A stretch of 64,000 nt of DNA from Aldrovandia affinis (taxonomy: Eukaryota; Chordata; Actinopteri; Notacanthiformes; Halosauridae): assembly GCA_029706075.1 (NCBI GenBank), contig JAINUG010000055.1, forward strand, positions 4,534,399 to 4,598,398. The letters are read 5' to 3'. Position numbers and translations under genes: made by a program. Shown piece by piece: positions 10,927 to 21,914 of this stretch. The notes beneath the pieces were generated by a model, which did not search any database, was not told the origin of the DNA, and saw only the letters and a list, made by a program, of their open reading frames with translations. Position 1 is the stretch's first letter; each line of letters begins with the position of its first letter.

Positions 10927-11091
10927 CAGTCTGCCACAAACTTATAGGAGAACATTACAGGCATTTAGCAAAGCGACAGTTTACATTTCTTAACATATAC
11001 ATGTAATCAATTTATACAGATGAATACAGATCATACCATGTATTAATGCACATCTTGTAAGTCACTCTGGATAAGAGTGTCTGCTAAATGC
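10533..11091. repeat. Perfect 58-bp inverted repeat around a ~440-bp spacer
   Basis: 10533-10590 is the exact reverse complement of 11034-11091 (58 of 58 bases). Looser similarity continues outward into AT-rich sequence. Each arm contains the L2-type tail, plus about 20 bases beyond it. It could be two oppositely oriented copies of one tail, or the ends of a foldback element. Confidence 0.75.
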
Positions 11092-11111
11092 TTAAAACTT
11101 AAAATGTACTG

Positions 11112-11445
11112 TAGGCCTCCCGCATGGTCTAGTGGTTTCAACGTCCGATGCTGGGTACGGCGACCGGGGTTCAATTCCCCGGTCCGCGCCAGAGTCAGCT
11201 CTGGCCGGGAGTGCCACCAGGGGCGGTAATTGGCAGTCTGCCCCAGGGAGGCGGGATGGGAGCCAACAAGACCGGAGTTCTGGTCAACAGCATGACGAGT
11301 GCCGTCTCGGAGGAGACGTTACTTCACCTTTGTCGCTGCCGGTCACAGGGCTATGGCAGCGAACTACTATGAGGGAAGGGATTGACCGGAGAATAGCGGG
11401 AGTAATTGGCTACCAAATTGGGATAAAATTGGAAGAATTTTTTTA
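11112..11445 (+). repeat. SINE family C (tRNA-Glu-like head)
   Basis: The head begins CCTCCCGCATGGTCTAGTGG and includes GGGGTTCAATTCCCCGG. These are A- and B-box-like Pol III promoter elements closest to tRNA-Glu. A GC-rich body follows and the 3' tail reads AATTGGCTACCAAATTGGGA. Related copies lie at 16457-16625, 30745-31030, 52243-52480 and 54645-54990. This is the best-preserved head of the set. Confidence 0.75.
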
Positions 11446-11465
11446 AACATTTTTCTTTTTTTAAA

Positions 11466-13600
11466 TTACATCCATCCATCCATCCATTTTCTACCGCTTC
11501 TCCGGGTCGGGTCGCGGGGGCAGCGTCCTAAGCAGGGAGACCCAGACTTCCCTCTCCCCGGCCACTTCGTCCAGCTCTTCCGGGGAATCCCGAGGCGTTC
11601 CCAGGCCAGCCGAGAGACATAGTCTCTCCAGCGTGTCCTGGGTCTTCCCCGGGGCCTCCTCCCGGTGGGACGTGCCCGGAACACCTCACCCGGGAGGCGT
11701 CCAGGAGGCATCCTAACCAGATGCCCGAGCCACCTCATCTGGCTCCTCTCGACGCGGAGGAGCAGCGGCTCTACTCTGAGCCCCCCCGGATGACCGAGCT
11801 CCTCACCCTATCTCTAAGGGAGAGCCCAGACACCCTGCGGAGGAAACTCATTTCAGCCGCTTGTATTCGCGATCTCGTTCTTTCTTCGGTCATTACCCAC
11901 AACTCGTGACCCATAGGTGAGGGTAGGAACATAGATCGACCGGTAAATCGAGAGCTTTGCCTTTAGGCTCAGCTCCTTTACCACGACAGACCGATGCAGC
12001 GTCTGCATCACTGCCGACGCCGCACCAATCCGCCTGTCGATCTCCCGCTCCATCCTTCCCTCACTCGTGAACAAGACCCCGAGGTATTTAAACTCCTCCA
12101 CTTGGGGCAGGATCTCCTCCCGACCCGGAGAGTGCACTCCACCTTTTTCCGGCTGAGAACCATGGTCTCGGATTTGGAGGTGCTGATTCTCATACCAGCC
12201 GCTTCACACTCGGCTGCGAACCGCTCCAGCGAGCTGGAGGTCACGGCCCGATGAAGCCAACAGGACCACATAATCTGCAAAGAGCAGTGACCCAATCCTC
12301 AGGCCACCGAACCGACCCCCTCAACGCCCCGGCTGCGCCTAGATATTCTGTCCATAAAAGTTATGAACAGAACCGGTGACAAAGGGCAGCCCTGGCGGAG
12401 TCCAACCCTCACCGGGAACAAGTCCGACTTACTGCCAGCCATGCGGACCAAGCTCTGGCACCGGTCGTACAGGGACCGAATGGCCCGTATCAAGGGGTCC
12501 GGTACCCCCATACTCCGGAGCACCCCACAAGACTCCCGAGGGACACGGTCGAAAGCCTTCTCCAAGTCCACAAAACATGTGTAGACTGGTTGGGCAAACT
12601 CCCATGCACCCTCCAGGACCCCGCGGAGGGTGTAGAGCTGGTCCACAGTTCCGCGACCAGGACGAAAACCACATTGCTCCTCCTGAATCCGAGGTTCAAC
12701 CATCCGACGGACCCTCCTCTCCAGAACCCCTGAATAGACCTTACCAGGGAGGCTGAGGAGTGTGATCCCCTGTAGTTGGAACACACCCTCCGGTCCCCTT
12801 TCTTGAAGAGGGGGACCACCACCCCGGTCTGCCAGTCCAGAGGCACTGCCCCCGATGTCCACGCGATGCTGCAGAGTCGTGTCAACCAAGACAGCCCCAC
12901 AACATCCAGAGCCTTGAGGGACTCCGGGCGGATCTCATCCACCCCCGAGGCCCTGCCACCACGGAGCTTTTTAACCACCGTGGCGACCTCAGCCCCAGAG
13001 ATAGGAGAGCCCACCCCGAGTCCCCAGACCCTGCTTCCTCGCTGGAAGGCGTGTCGGTGGGATTGAGGAGGTCTTCGAAGTATTCCCTCCACCGACCCAC
13101 AACGTCCCGAAAGTCGAGGTCAGCAGCGCCCCATCCCCACTGTACACAGTGTTGACAGTGCACTGCTTCCCCATCCTGAGACGCCGGGATGGTGGTCCAG
13201 AACCTCCTCGGCCGCTCGGAAGTTGTTCTCATGGCCTCACCGAGCTCCTCCCATGCCCGAGTTTTTGCCTCAGCGACCGCCGGCCGCGCTCCGCTTGGCT
13301 CGCCGATACCCATCTGCTGCCTCCGGAGTCCCACAGGCCAAAAAGGTCCGATAGGACTCCTTCTTCAGCTTGACGGCATCCTTCACTGCCGGTGTCCACC
13401 AGCGGGTTCGGGGATTACCGCCGCGACAGGCACCGACGACCTTGCGGCCACAGCTCCGGTCAGCCGCCTCGACAATAGAGGCACGGAACATGGCCCACTC
13501 GGACTCAATGTCCCCCGCCTCCCCCGGGACATGGTTGAAGCTCTCCCGGAGGTGGGAGTTGAAGCTCCTTCTGACAGGAGACTCTGCCAGACGTTCCCAG
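11466..13600 (-). pseudogene. Rex3-like RT and C-terminal domain
   Basis: Visible RT motifs are GVVVPLFKKGDRRVCSNYRG, EEQCGFRPGRGTVDQLYTL, CFVDLEKAFDRVPRE (first catalytic Asp), GLRQGCPLSPVLFITFMDRI and then LLFADYVVLLAS near 12260-12290. There the usual FADD has become FADY, removing a catalytic Asp. Downstream are EEFKYLGVLFTSEGRMERE and the C-terminal MRWLGHLVRMPPGRLPGEVF. Frames shift repeatedly. Confidence 0.85.
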
Positions 13601-14400
13601 CAGACCCTCACAATACGTTTGGGCCTGCCAGGCCTGACCGGCATCCTCCCCACCATCGGAGCCAACTCACCACCAGGTGGTGATCAGTTGACAGCTCCGC
13701 CCCTCTCTTCACCCGAGTGTCAAGACATGCGGCCGCAAGTCCGACGACACGACCACAAAGTCGATCATTGAACTGCGGCCCAGGGTGTCCTGGTGCCAGG
13801 TGCATATATGGACACGCTTATGCTTGAACATGGTGTTCGTTATGGACAATCTGTGACAAGCACAGAAGTCCAACAACAAAGCACCATTCTGGTTCAGATC
13901 GGGGGGGCCGTTCCTCCCAATCACGCCCCTCCAGGTCTCACTATCGTTGCCCACGTGAGCATTGAAGTCTCCCAGCAAAACAAGGGAGTCCCCGGAAGGA
14001 GTGTTCTCAAACACCCCCTCCAAGGACTCCAAAAAGGGTGGGTATTCTGAGCTGCTGTTTGGAGCATAAGCACAAACAACAGTCAGGACCCGTCCCCCCA
14101 CCCGAAGGCGGAGGGAGGCTACCCTCTCGTCTACCGGGGTGAACCCCAACGTACAGGCACCGAGCCGGGGGGCAATAAGTATTCCCACCCCTGCTCGGCG
14201 CCTCCCACCAGGGGCAACTCCAGAGTGGAAGAGAGTCCAACCCCTCTCAAGGAGACTGGTTCGGAGCCCATGCCGTGCGTCGAGGCGAGGCCGACTATAT
14301 CTAGCCGGAACCTCTCGACCTCCCGCACCAGCTCAGGCTCCTTCCCCGCCAGAGAGGTGACATTCCACGTCCCTAGAGCTAGCTTCTGCAGCCGAGGATC
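13600..14400 (-). pseudogene. Rex3-like endonuclease domain
   Basis: Begins [19 protein letters not shown] near 14380 and continues with [10 protein letters not shown]. It then has [34 protein letters not shown] and [20 protein letters not shown], ending LSTDHHLVVSW near 13680. The catalytic Asn, GDFN, Asp and terminal H-containing motifs are all recognisable, spread over two or more frames. Confidence 0.85.
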
Positions 14401-14813
14401 GGACCGCCAAGGCCCCTGCCTTCGGCCGCCGCCCATCTCACACTGCACCCGACCCCCTTGGCCCCTCCCATGGGTGGTGAGCCCATGGGAAGGGGGTCCT
14501 ACGTTGCCTCTTCGGGCTGTGCCCGGCCGAGCCCCATAGGTGTAGGCTCGGCCACCAGGCGCTCGCCCTCGAGCCCTACCCCCGGGCCTGGCTCCAGGGG
14601 GGGGGCCCCGGTGACCCGCGTCCGGGCGAGGGAAACGTATTTCCAATTTTGTTTGTCATCATGGGGGGTCTTGTGAGCCACGCTTTGTCTGGTCCCTCAC
14701 CCAGGACCTGTTTGCCTTGGGTGACCCTACCAAGGGCATGAAGCCCCCGACAACTTAGCTCCTGGGATCATTGGGACACGCAAACCCCTCCACCACGGTA
14801 AGGTGGCGGCTCA

Positions 14814-15715
14814 ATTAATATTTACTGAAGAAATTGAGGTTAAGTACAAGCCCAAGTATTAAGCCCAAGTTTTTATTTTTTGTGAGACACGCACACATTC
14901 TCGTGTAGCACACATTATGCCACCCTCATTAAAGGAGCCCCGAAATGCCACAGTTCCCAGAATTCCAAGTAACCGGCACTCAAACGCCATCTTTCTATGT
15001 TCCGTGTGTTCTGTAATTTAATGGGTAAATGCCAAACACTCAGAAGATGGAGAGTGAACTGCATTAGTTTCCTGGTGTCATGGAGTTGGCCAGGTTCATC
15101 TGAAAATAAGTGTTTTCAGCGAATGTTATAGGGGATGCTCAATGCTATGCTTTTAAGTTTTACTTTTGAGTAAAAGAGAGAAGAGAATGAAAAGACTAAG
15201 TACAAAGCTGAGGCAGGCGCTAGTGTTCTGACCAAGCCGCTTTCCACTGGCCATCCGTCTCCCACAAGGGAATCCAACAGCATGCCTTTACAATGCAAAA
15301 CAAACATGGCTCTCCAGAAACATACACTCTTTTCCACATTTACCAATCACATTTTATTCATTTAATTATTTATTAGTGAATTAGAAGTTTATGCACTCCA
15401 AGACATTACATGTTATTTTCTTACTTTTATTTTTATTTTCTTAATTCAATTCTGACAGAGCTAGTGCCAATAAACTCAACATTTTGCCCTAACTGACAGT
15501 GTCTTGGCATCCACTTGTTATTGACCTTCTTGCATTCCCACCTAGTTTATTATTTAGAAGTCATTCCTTTATTTGCAGTGAGGACCTCCATTTTGTTCTT
15601 TATCAGGGACATAGATTTTTTTTTTTTTTACAACATAAAAAAAACCCCACAAGCATTAGATGCATTGCTTTAAGGCTAATTTCCACAATAAGCTTCAGAA
15701 AAGAAAAGTATGTAT
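14814..15715. other. No recognisable feature
   Basis: AT-rich spacer with homopolymer runs near 15620. The small ORFs here resemble no protein I know. Confidence 0.45.
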
Positions 15716-16247
15716 TGTGGTGTCCCTTGGGGTTGGGCGACACTCACGGACCTTGCAGAGGGCGTAGGCAAATTAAATAACCTGGAGGAGGCAGTATTAC
15801 AAACAAAATGACACTTTATTAAATTAATCTTGACAAACACAAAATTAATGGCGGGGTATTCGGGGGGAATCCAAAACACAAAGTCCACAATCCTTACTCG
15901 TCGTCGTTATCCGTAATCCGTAGTCCAAATCCAATCCAGTTCCTTAATCCAGTCCAAAAGTCGGTACACAAGCGGGGTCCTCAAACAATCCAAGTCAAAA
16001 CACAATCCAAACAATTCTCTCCCAAACAATTCTCCACTACACCAACCTTCTCCTTCCCCGTGTGATAGGAGTCAGTCTCTTAAATAGGCCTCTGAATGGC
16101 CTTCAGCTCTATGTAGTTCCAATTGCTTGACTTCGTTCAGGTGTGGGACTGTGGGCTACTGGGAAATTAAGTTTTTCCTCTCCAGTGGCTCCCAAGAATT
16201 AAAGAGGCAGGCCGCCTTTTCCTCGTCCTGCCACTTGGGATGCCACA
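15716..16247 (-). mobile_element. Solo LTR (532 bp)
   Basis: Starts TGTGGTGTCCC and ends GGGATGCCACA, so the ends are imperfect inverted repeats of LTR type. GTAT flanks both sides (15712-15715 and 16248-16251), a 4-bp target duplication. An AATAAA signal on the minus strand (near 15810) suggests minus orientation. No gag or pol adjoins it, so this is probably a solo LTR left by recombination. Family not determined. Confidence 0.65.
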
Positions 16248-16456
16248 GTATCAAAACATTCTAATAAATAAAACTAAGTACATGCACAAACACAGGTATT
16301 CCACACTGGGTATGAACCTGGGTATTATGTGGAGTAGTGCAAACCAAGAAACAGATCAGTAATCAAATTATACAAAAAGAGATTTAAGGGGGAAATGGGC
16401 TCAAAACACTATTGAGACTTTTCAAATTTAAACAAACAGTCAAATGCTGTCAAGTG

Positions 16457-16625
16457 CATACCGGAATTACGGTGACGGCTTGGCGGGTTCCGGCTCAGAG
16501 GCGGTGCTCCGCCGCATGTCACTGCCGGTTTCAGGACTACGGCAACAAGCTCTCAATATGAGGAAGGGGATCATTTGCATGAAAAAGAGGGTATAATTGG
16601 GGAACGCTAGTGAACGATGAGCGGG
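16457..16625 (+). repeat. SINE family C, partial copy
   Basis: Shares with 11112-11445 the block CACTGCCGGTTTCAGGACTA followed by ATGAGGAAGGG and a GGGTATAATTGGGGAACG tail. The tRNA-like head is missing. Confidence 0.5.
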
Positions 16626-16786
16626 TAAGACGGAGTAATCAGAGCTCCCTGCAAATATTTAACTGCCATTGTTATTGCCCATTTTGTTTTAATTTACAGA
16701 TTTTTTGTACATACTTTACATTCCTGTTGATTTTTAGATCATTTATTTTTACTTTTGCTTAATAATCCTTCAGTTCAGGTGTCACT

Positions 16787-17640
16787 ATGCCTAACCCACG
16801 TGGCAGAAGAGAAACGCTAGCTCCGTCTGAAGACAGCCAGGCCCAAACAATGGACATTAACGATCCCATCCAGTCTGTCTCCTCATCTGATGCTATTTTA
16901 CGTGCCTTGGCTTCAATTCGGTCTGAAATAGCTTCTATTAAACTCTACATTTGTGCATCGGTAGATGCTAAGATGGATGCTCTAAACGCATCCATAAAGG
17001 GTGAATTAGCAGTGGTGCTGAGCGAACTACGCTTGGAGATATCAATAATTCAGTCCCGGGCTGAGACTTTAGCTAGCCCTGTGGGCGAATTAGAACAGGG
17101 AATGTCGCATTGGTCAGATACTACAGTGTCATTAAGACCGAACTCCAGAAACTCTCAGCAGAGGTAACCACCCTACGTGATAAAGGCGAGGATCTTGAGG
17201 GAAGATCGCGCAGAAACAACTTGAGAATAATCGGGGTTGAGGAGAGTCTGGAAGGGCCGCGGCCTAGGGAGTTCATAGCTACCCTGTTGAAGGATCTGCT
17301 TAAACTCAGCGAAAAACCACTATTAGACAGGGCACATAGATCGCTGGCATAGACACAGGGCACCCCTGTCCGAAACTGGGTGGAAATCCTCGCCCTTTTA
17401 TCCTCGCCCAAGGTGCATTTTTTTCACATCCGAGAAGAGATTCTGCACCGGGCCAGACAGGCTGGTCCATTATACTGCAATGGCCAGAAAATACTGCTTT
17501 TCCCAGACTACACTACAGCTGTCGCCAAGAAGAGAGCGGCCTTTGATGATGTCAAATGAATGCTGCAGGGACACCAGGAGGTAAGATACGGCTTGTTGTT
17601 TCCCACACGCTTCAGACTTCAGAATCCTACATCCGAAAAA
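16787..17640 (+). pseudogene. L1-like ORF1 (RNA-binding chaperone)
   Basis: ATG at 16787 opens MPNPRGRRETLAPSEDSQAQ. A heptad-rich coiled-coil region (SIRSEIASIKLYICASVDAK onward) follows. After a frame change near 17110-17160 comes EGRSRRNNLRIIGVEESLEG, the hallmark start of the L1 ORF1 RRM-like domain. A C-terminal part (VHFFHIREEILHRARQAG, KKRAAFDDVK) follows to about 17640. The protein coats LINE RNA as a trimer. At least one frameshift and one stop (17350) interrupt it. Confidence 0.78.
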
Positions 17641-18690
17641 ACATCCTGGAAACGCCGCCGGCTGCCACCTGATATCCTTCCTTCAGTCACATATCTTTTT
17701 GATTTAGGTTGTTGATGTTGGTTAGCTAGCTAGCAGGCTGTCTCGACTGTCTGTTGTCCACCAAATAACTGCCACTGTCCATTGATGCATGAGCCTACGT
17801 TTCCGTGTACATACTTATTACACATACATTCGTTTATTTTTGTACTTTACACTGACTTTAATAGCAAAGTTTCGAAAGTTGATGTCTCTGTGGCTGCCTT
17901 GCTGACCCACATCGCTTCGCCATGCTCTATTACGAATTCATTTACAATTTTCTTGCAAAGTCACCAACAAAGTTTGTTGTTGTGATGCCCACTATATTGG
18001 CTGTATGTGTTTATGTATTTTTATTAGTCTGTTATTATAATCTTGCTACATTGTCATATGCACCATCCTTACATAAGTACAAAATCCCAGAGATTTATTT
18101 TATGTTACTAGCATGCCTCCACGACTTGCTGTATAACCTAATGCTAAAGTTTTATCTTAATCTGAGGGTACTGTGTAGGCAATCCATATTTTATTTGAAT
18201 ATCGTTCTTGCATGACGCTCGCTTTTTTGTGATTTTGGGACTTAAAAAGCGATTCTAATTTATTTTTATATAGTGAAGCCTACATTTTTTCTCTCTCCCT
18301 CCCTCCTTTGGGGACGGACGGGACTTCCATTTATTTATTTAATTATTTTGCTTGACAAACCGTATCAGTCGTGTTTTTCATACAACTATTCATGTATCTA
18401 GTTGCTTCTTGTGCAGCTCTTATTGGCTCATTACTATACCAGTGTGTATGTTTTAATCTCAATTGCGTTTAGTACAATGTGATATCCCAGTAATCCATTC
18501 TACTGTGATATTCTGTGTTTGTTTGTTCTAAGTGCCTATAACTATTTGCAGGGCTCCGTTCGCTGGCTTGCAGCCTCTGACATACACCTTGAAGCTTACC
18601 TTGACTGGGAAGGTGATGTGGGAGGGTATGGGTTCTGTGGGTATAAGTGTGAAAGTTTCGCCATTTGTGGTGTATTTCCCCTTTTTTTTT
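17641..18690 (+). other. Region between L1 ORF1 and RT, no endonuclease seen
   Basis: This stretch should hold the 5' part of ORF2 but shows no endonuclease motif (no GDFN, no SDH). It is T-rich, and just before the RT begins it has a long pyrimidine run ending CCCCAACAG (near 18706), which looks like a splice acceptor. Replacement or deletion of the endonuclease is the likely explanation. Confidence 0.4.
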
Positions 18691-18699
18691 TTCTCCTCC

Positions 18700-19443
18700 C
18701 CAACAGATCGCCAAGCAATTTCAGAGATTGATACGCCGTCTGGCACTATTACCTCTAATCATGAGGAAATAAACAACACATTCCATCATTTCTACTCAAA
18801 GCTTTATACCTCTGAGTCACTTGGTATCTCTAATGGACAATTTTTAAAATAATTTGGAGATTCCCTCCAAATTCAGAGGTGAAAGCCAAATTAGAAGACT
18901 CGTTGTCATCCAATGAGGTCAACCAAGCCATTAAATCCATGCAAAGTGGGAAACCTCCTGGACCTGATGGGTTCCCTACTGAATGTTTTTTTAATTTTAT
19001 TCTGGAGCCCCTATCTCCTCTCCTAGTTGATATGTTTAATGAATCTTTTTCCACACTTTCCCTACCCCCCACCCTATGCCAATCTCCATTTCAGTTTTGC
19101 TGAAAAAGGATAAGGATCCCCTGGAATGTGCCTCCTATCGCCTAATCTCGCTTCTTAATACAGATGTTAAAATACTAGCGAAAATCCTGGCATATCGTCT
19201 CGAAACTGATTTACCCTCAATCATTTCATCCAACCAAACTGAGTTCATTAAGCACAGACACTCTTTTTAATCTTCATTGCCTTTTCAACATATTATACTC
19301 TTCTCCATTGTTTCAAACCCCAGAGGTGGTGGTGTCATTCGATGCCGAAAAGGCGTTTGACCGCATTGAGTCGGACTACCTTGTCTACACACTGTGCGCA
19401 AATTTGGCTTTGGCGATAAATTTATCGAATATAATATAATATG
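18700..19443 (+). pseudogene. L1-like ORF2 RT, N-terminal half
   Basis: Contains ITSNHEEINNTFHHFYSKLY, EVNQAIKSMQSGKPPGPDGF (the GPDG box), SVLLKKDKDPLECASYRLIS, LLNTDVKILAKILAYRL, SSNQTEFIKHRHSF and then VSFDAEKAFDRIESDYL with the first catalytic Asp. The order matches L1-clade RT domains 0-3. Frames change several times. The sequence stops at the SINE near 19444. Confidence 0.82.
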
Positions 19444-19583
19444 GCATTTAGCAGACGCTTTTACCAAAGTGACTTACAGTAGTGAATGCAAACATTTTTC
19501 AGTACATGTGGTCCCAGTGGGAATTGAACCCACAACCTAGCGTTGCCAACGCAGTGCTCTACCAACTGAGCCACACAGAACCA
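19444..19583 (-). repeat. SINE family A (tRNA head, L2-type tail), first copy beside the gap
   Basis: On the minus strand it reads TGGCTCAGTTGGTAGAGCA, GGGTTCAATTCCCACTGGG and finishes TAAAAGCGTCTGCTAAATGC. A- and B-box-like blocks support Pol III origin. It interrupts L1 ORF2. The same insertion appears again at 21031-21170 because of the duplicated contig ends. Confidence 0.8.
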
Positions 19584-19602
19584 CATGGATTCTCACAGCG
19601 AG

Positions 19603-19840
19603 TGTTATGACCGACACTCAAGCAGTCAAAAACAAACATGGAGACCAGACCAGGTAAATCGTTTTATAGAGTTTTATTTCAATATACTCTGTGTGTGGAT
19701 GCGTGTCAGTGTGAATCTGTAGAGGGGTGTTGGAGTGTGAGTGCAGGTGGAGTGTGACAATCAATATAACAACAAGATTTAGTAGGCTACTTAAAGTACC
19801 AACCCAATGCCCGCAGCCACCAGCCCAGTCAAGAGCCAAG
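19603..19840 (-). repeat. Partial LTR ending at the assembly gap
   Basis: Matches the first ~238 bp of the LTR at 21189-21650, with the same CGAG flank (19599-19602). It is most simply the same LTR, cut by the end of a contig. Confidence 0.85.
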
Positions 19841-19940
19841 NNNNNNNNNNNNNNNNNNNNNNNNNNNNNNNNNNNNNNNNNNNNNNNNNNNNNNNNNNNN
19901 NNNNNNNNNNNNNNNNNNNNNNNNNNNNNNNNNNNNNNNN
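19841..19940. other. Assembly gap of exactly 100 N
   Basis: A run of 100 N, a conventional size for a gap of unknown length. The sequence on its left (18350-19840) recurs on its right (19941-21427). Confidence 0.99.
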
Positions 19941-21427
19941 GCTTGACAAACACGTATCAGTCGTGTTTTTTCATACAACTATTCATGTATCTAGTTGCTT
20001 CTTTGTGCAGCTCTTATTGGCTCATTACTATACCAGTGTGTATGTTTAATCTCATTGCGTTTAGTACAATGTGATATCCCAGTAATCCATTCTACTGTGA
20101 TATTCTGTGTTTGTTTGTTCTAAAAGTGCCTATAACTATTTGCAGGAGCTCCGTTCGCTGGCTTGCAGCCTCTGACATACACCTTGAAGCTTACCTTGAC
20201 TGGGAAAGGTGATGTAGGAGGGTATGGGTTCTGTGGTATAAGTGTGAAAGTTTCGCCATTTGTGGTGTATTTCCCCTTTTTTTCTCCTCCCCAACAGATC
20301 GCAAGCAATTTCAGAGATTGATCGCCGTCTGGCACTATTACCTCTAATCATGAGGAAATAAACAACACATTCCATCATTTCTACTCAAAGCTTTATACCT
20401 CTGAGTCACTTGGTATCTCTAATGGACAATTTTAAAATAATTTGGAGATTCCCTCCAAATTCAGAGGTGAAAACCAAATTAGAAGACTCGTTGTCATCCA
20501 ATGAGGTCAACCAAGCCATTAAATCCATGCAAAGTGGGAAACCTCCTGGACCTGATGGGTTCCCTACTGAATGTTTTTTAATTTTATTCTGGAGCCCTAT
20601 CTCCTCTCTAGTTGATATGTTTAATGAATCTTTTTCCACACTTTCCCTACCCCCCACCCTATGCCAATCTCCATTTCAGTTTTGCTGAAAAAGGATAAGG
20701 ATCCCCTGGAATGTGCCTCCTATCGCCTAATCTCGCTTCTTAATACAGATGTTAAAATACTAGCGAAAATCCTGGCATATCGTCTCGAAACTGATTTACC
20801 CTCAATCATTTCATCCAACCAAACTGAGTTCATTAAGCACAGACACTCTTTTTTAATCTTCATTGCCTTTTCAACATATTATACTCTTCTCCATTGTTTC
20901 AAACCCCAGAGGTGGTGGTGTCATTCGATGCCGAAAAGGCGTTTGACCGCATTGAGTCGGACTACCTTGTCTACACACTGTGCGCAAATTTGGCTTTGGC
21001 GATAAATTTATCGAATATAATATAATATGGCATTTAGCAGACGCTTTTACCAAAGTGACTTACAGTAGTGAATGCAAACATTTTTCAGTACATGTGGTCC
21101 CAGTGGGAATTGAACCCACAACCTAGCGTTGCCAACGCAGTGCTCTACCAACTGAGCCACACAGAACCACATGGATTCTCACAGCGAGTGTTATGACCGA
21201 CACTCAAGCAGTCAAAAACAAACATGGAGACCAGACCAGGTAAATCGTTTTATAGAGTTTTATTTCAATATACTCTGTGTGTGGATGCGTGTCAGTGTGA
21301 ATCTGTAGAGGGGTGTTGGAGTGTGAGTGCAGGTGGAGTGTGACAATCCAATATAACAACAAGATTTAGTAGGCTACTTAAAGTACCAACCCAATGCCCG
21401 CAGCCACCAGCCCAGTCAAGAGCCAAG
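19941..21427. repeat. Near-exact repeat of 18350-19840, probable false duplication
   Basis: 1,487 bp matching 18350-19840 in order and orientation, from CTTGACAAAC to AGAGCCAAG. Differences are mostly one-base indels in short homopolymers plus a few substitutions. It includes the L1 RT half (20300-21030), the SINE and the LTR start. Unmerged contig ends explain this better than a biological duplication broken exactly at a gap. Confidence 0.88.
21031..21170 (-). repeat. SINE family A, second copy (same insertion)
   Basis: Essentially identical to 19444-19583, flanked by ATGG on both sides (21027-21030 and 21171-21174), a possible short target duplication in the L1 ORF2. Confidence 0.8.
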
Positions 21428-21650
21428 TGCAGTGTGAGAAAACAATCTCCTGAGATATCAGTCTATCGCTTGAGCACCTGGGCGAAGCCACTTATAAAGG
21501 GGCTTTCCCAGGTGCTACCACTAGGTAGCTAATTAGCCACAAACGGCAATTAAGGCAAATTCAGGGGAAAGGAGGGACGGCATGCAACACTGCCACCAGC
21601 TGGCCGACAGCCATTACTGCAGTTGAGGAAGACAGGGCATGGTCGTCACA
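21189..21650 (-). repeat. 3' LTR of the Gmr1-like element
   Basis: 462 bp, TG…CA. The adjoining internal sequence, read on the minus strand, is a polypurine tract (TTGAGGGGGGAGA) ending at the LTR. It has ten bases more than the right copy near 21250. Confidence 0.93.
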
Positions 21651-21914
21651 TCTCCCCCCTCAAGAGAGACCCCGGCCACCAAAGCGGGTCTATTGGGCAA
21701 GAAACACAAAAAAACATAAATTAGTCTATCAATCATTTCTTTATTACTACCTACCACTCCCAATCCCAGTAACACCCTCCCAAAACCCCAGATACCAACC
21801 ACACCCCAATCCCAGCCGCGCGAACTGAGAGAGAGAGCGAGAGAGAGAACCTGAGGAGAGAGAGAGAGAGAGAGAGACACAAGGAGAAAAGACTGAGAGA
21901 AACAGACCGACAGA

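Larger units (their letters stand above)
11466..14813 (-). mobile_element. Rex3-like RTE-clade LINE, nearly full length
   Basis: A ~3.35-kb minus-strand LINE with a GC-rich 5' leader (about 14390-14813), an endonuclease, RT and C-terminal domain. Its 3' end is made of ATGG repeats (CCATCCATCCATCCAT on the plus strand), typical of Rex3/RTE elements. AATTA occurs next to both ends and may be the target duplication. The coding frame changes many times, so it is dead, but near-complete length is unusual since most RTE copies are 5'-truncated. Confidence 0.88.

Noticed and set aside
11118-11192. Possible tRNA-Glu gene
   Set aside because: A and B boxes are present, but the sequence continues into a SINE body and tail shared by other copies, and the cloverleaf stems do not pair well.
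12363-14676. Long plus-strand ORFs (up to 164 codons)
   Set aside because: GC-rich antisense shadows of the Rex3-like LINE, whose minus-strand motifs are unmistakable.
19500-19583. Possible tRNA gene on the minus strand
   Set aside because: It is the head of SINE family A: the same head with the same L2-type tail recurs at 24175 and 36910.
19603-21650. Two separate LTRs or a tandem LTR element
   Set aside because: The two LTR starts lie in duplicated contig ends around a 100-N gap and share the same SINE and the same CGAG flank, so one LTR is the simpler reading.
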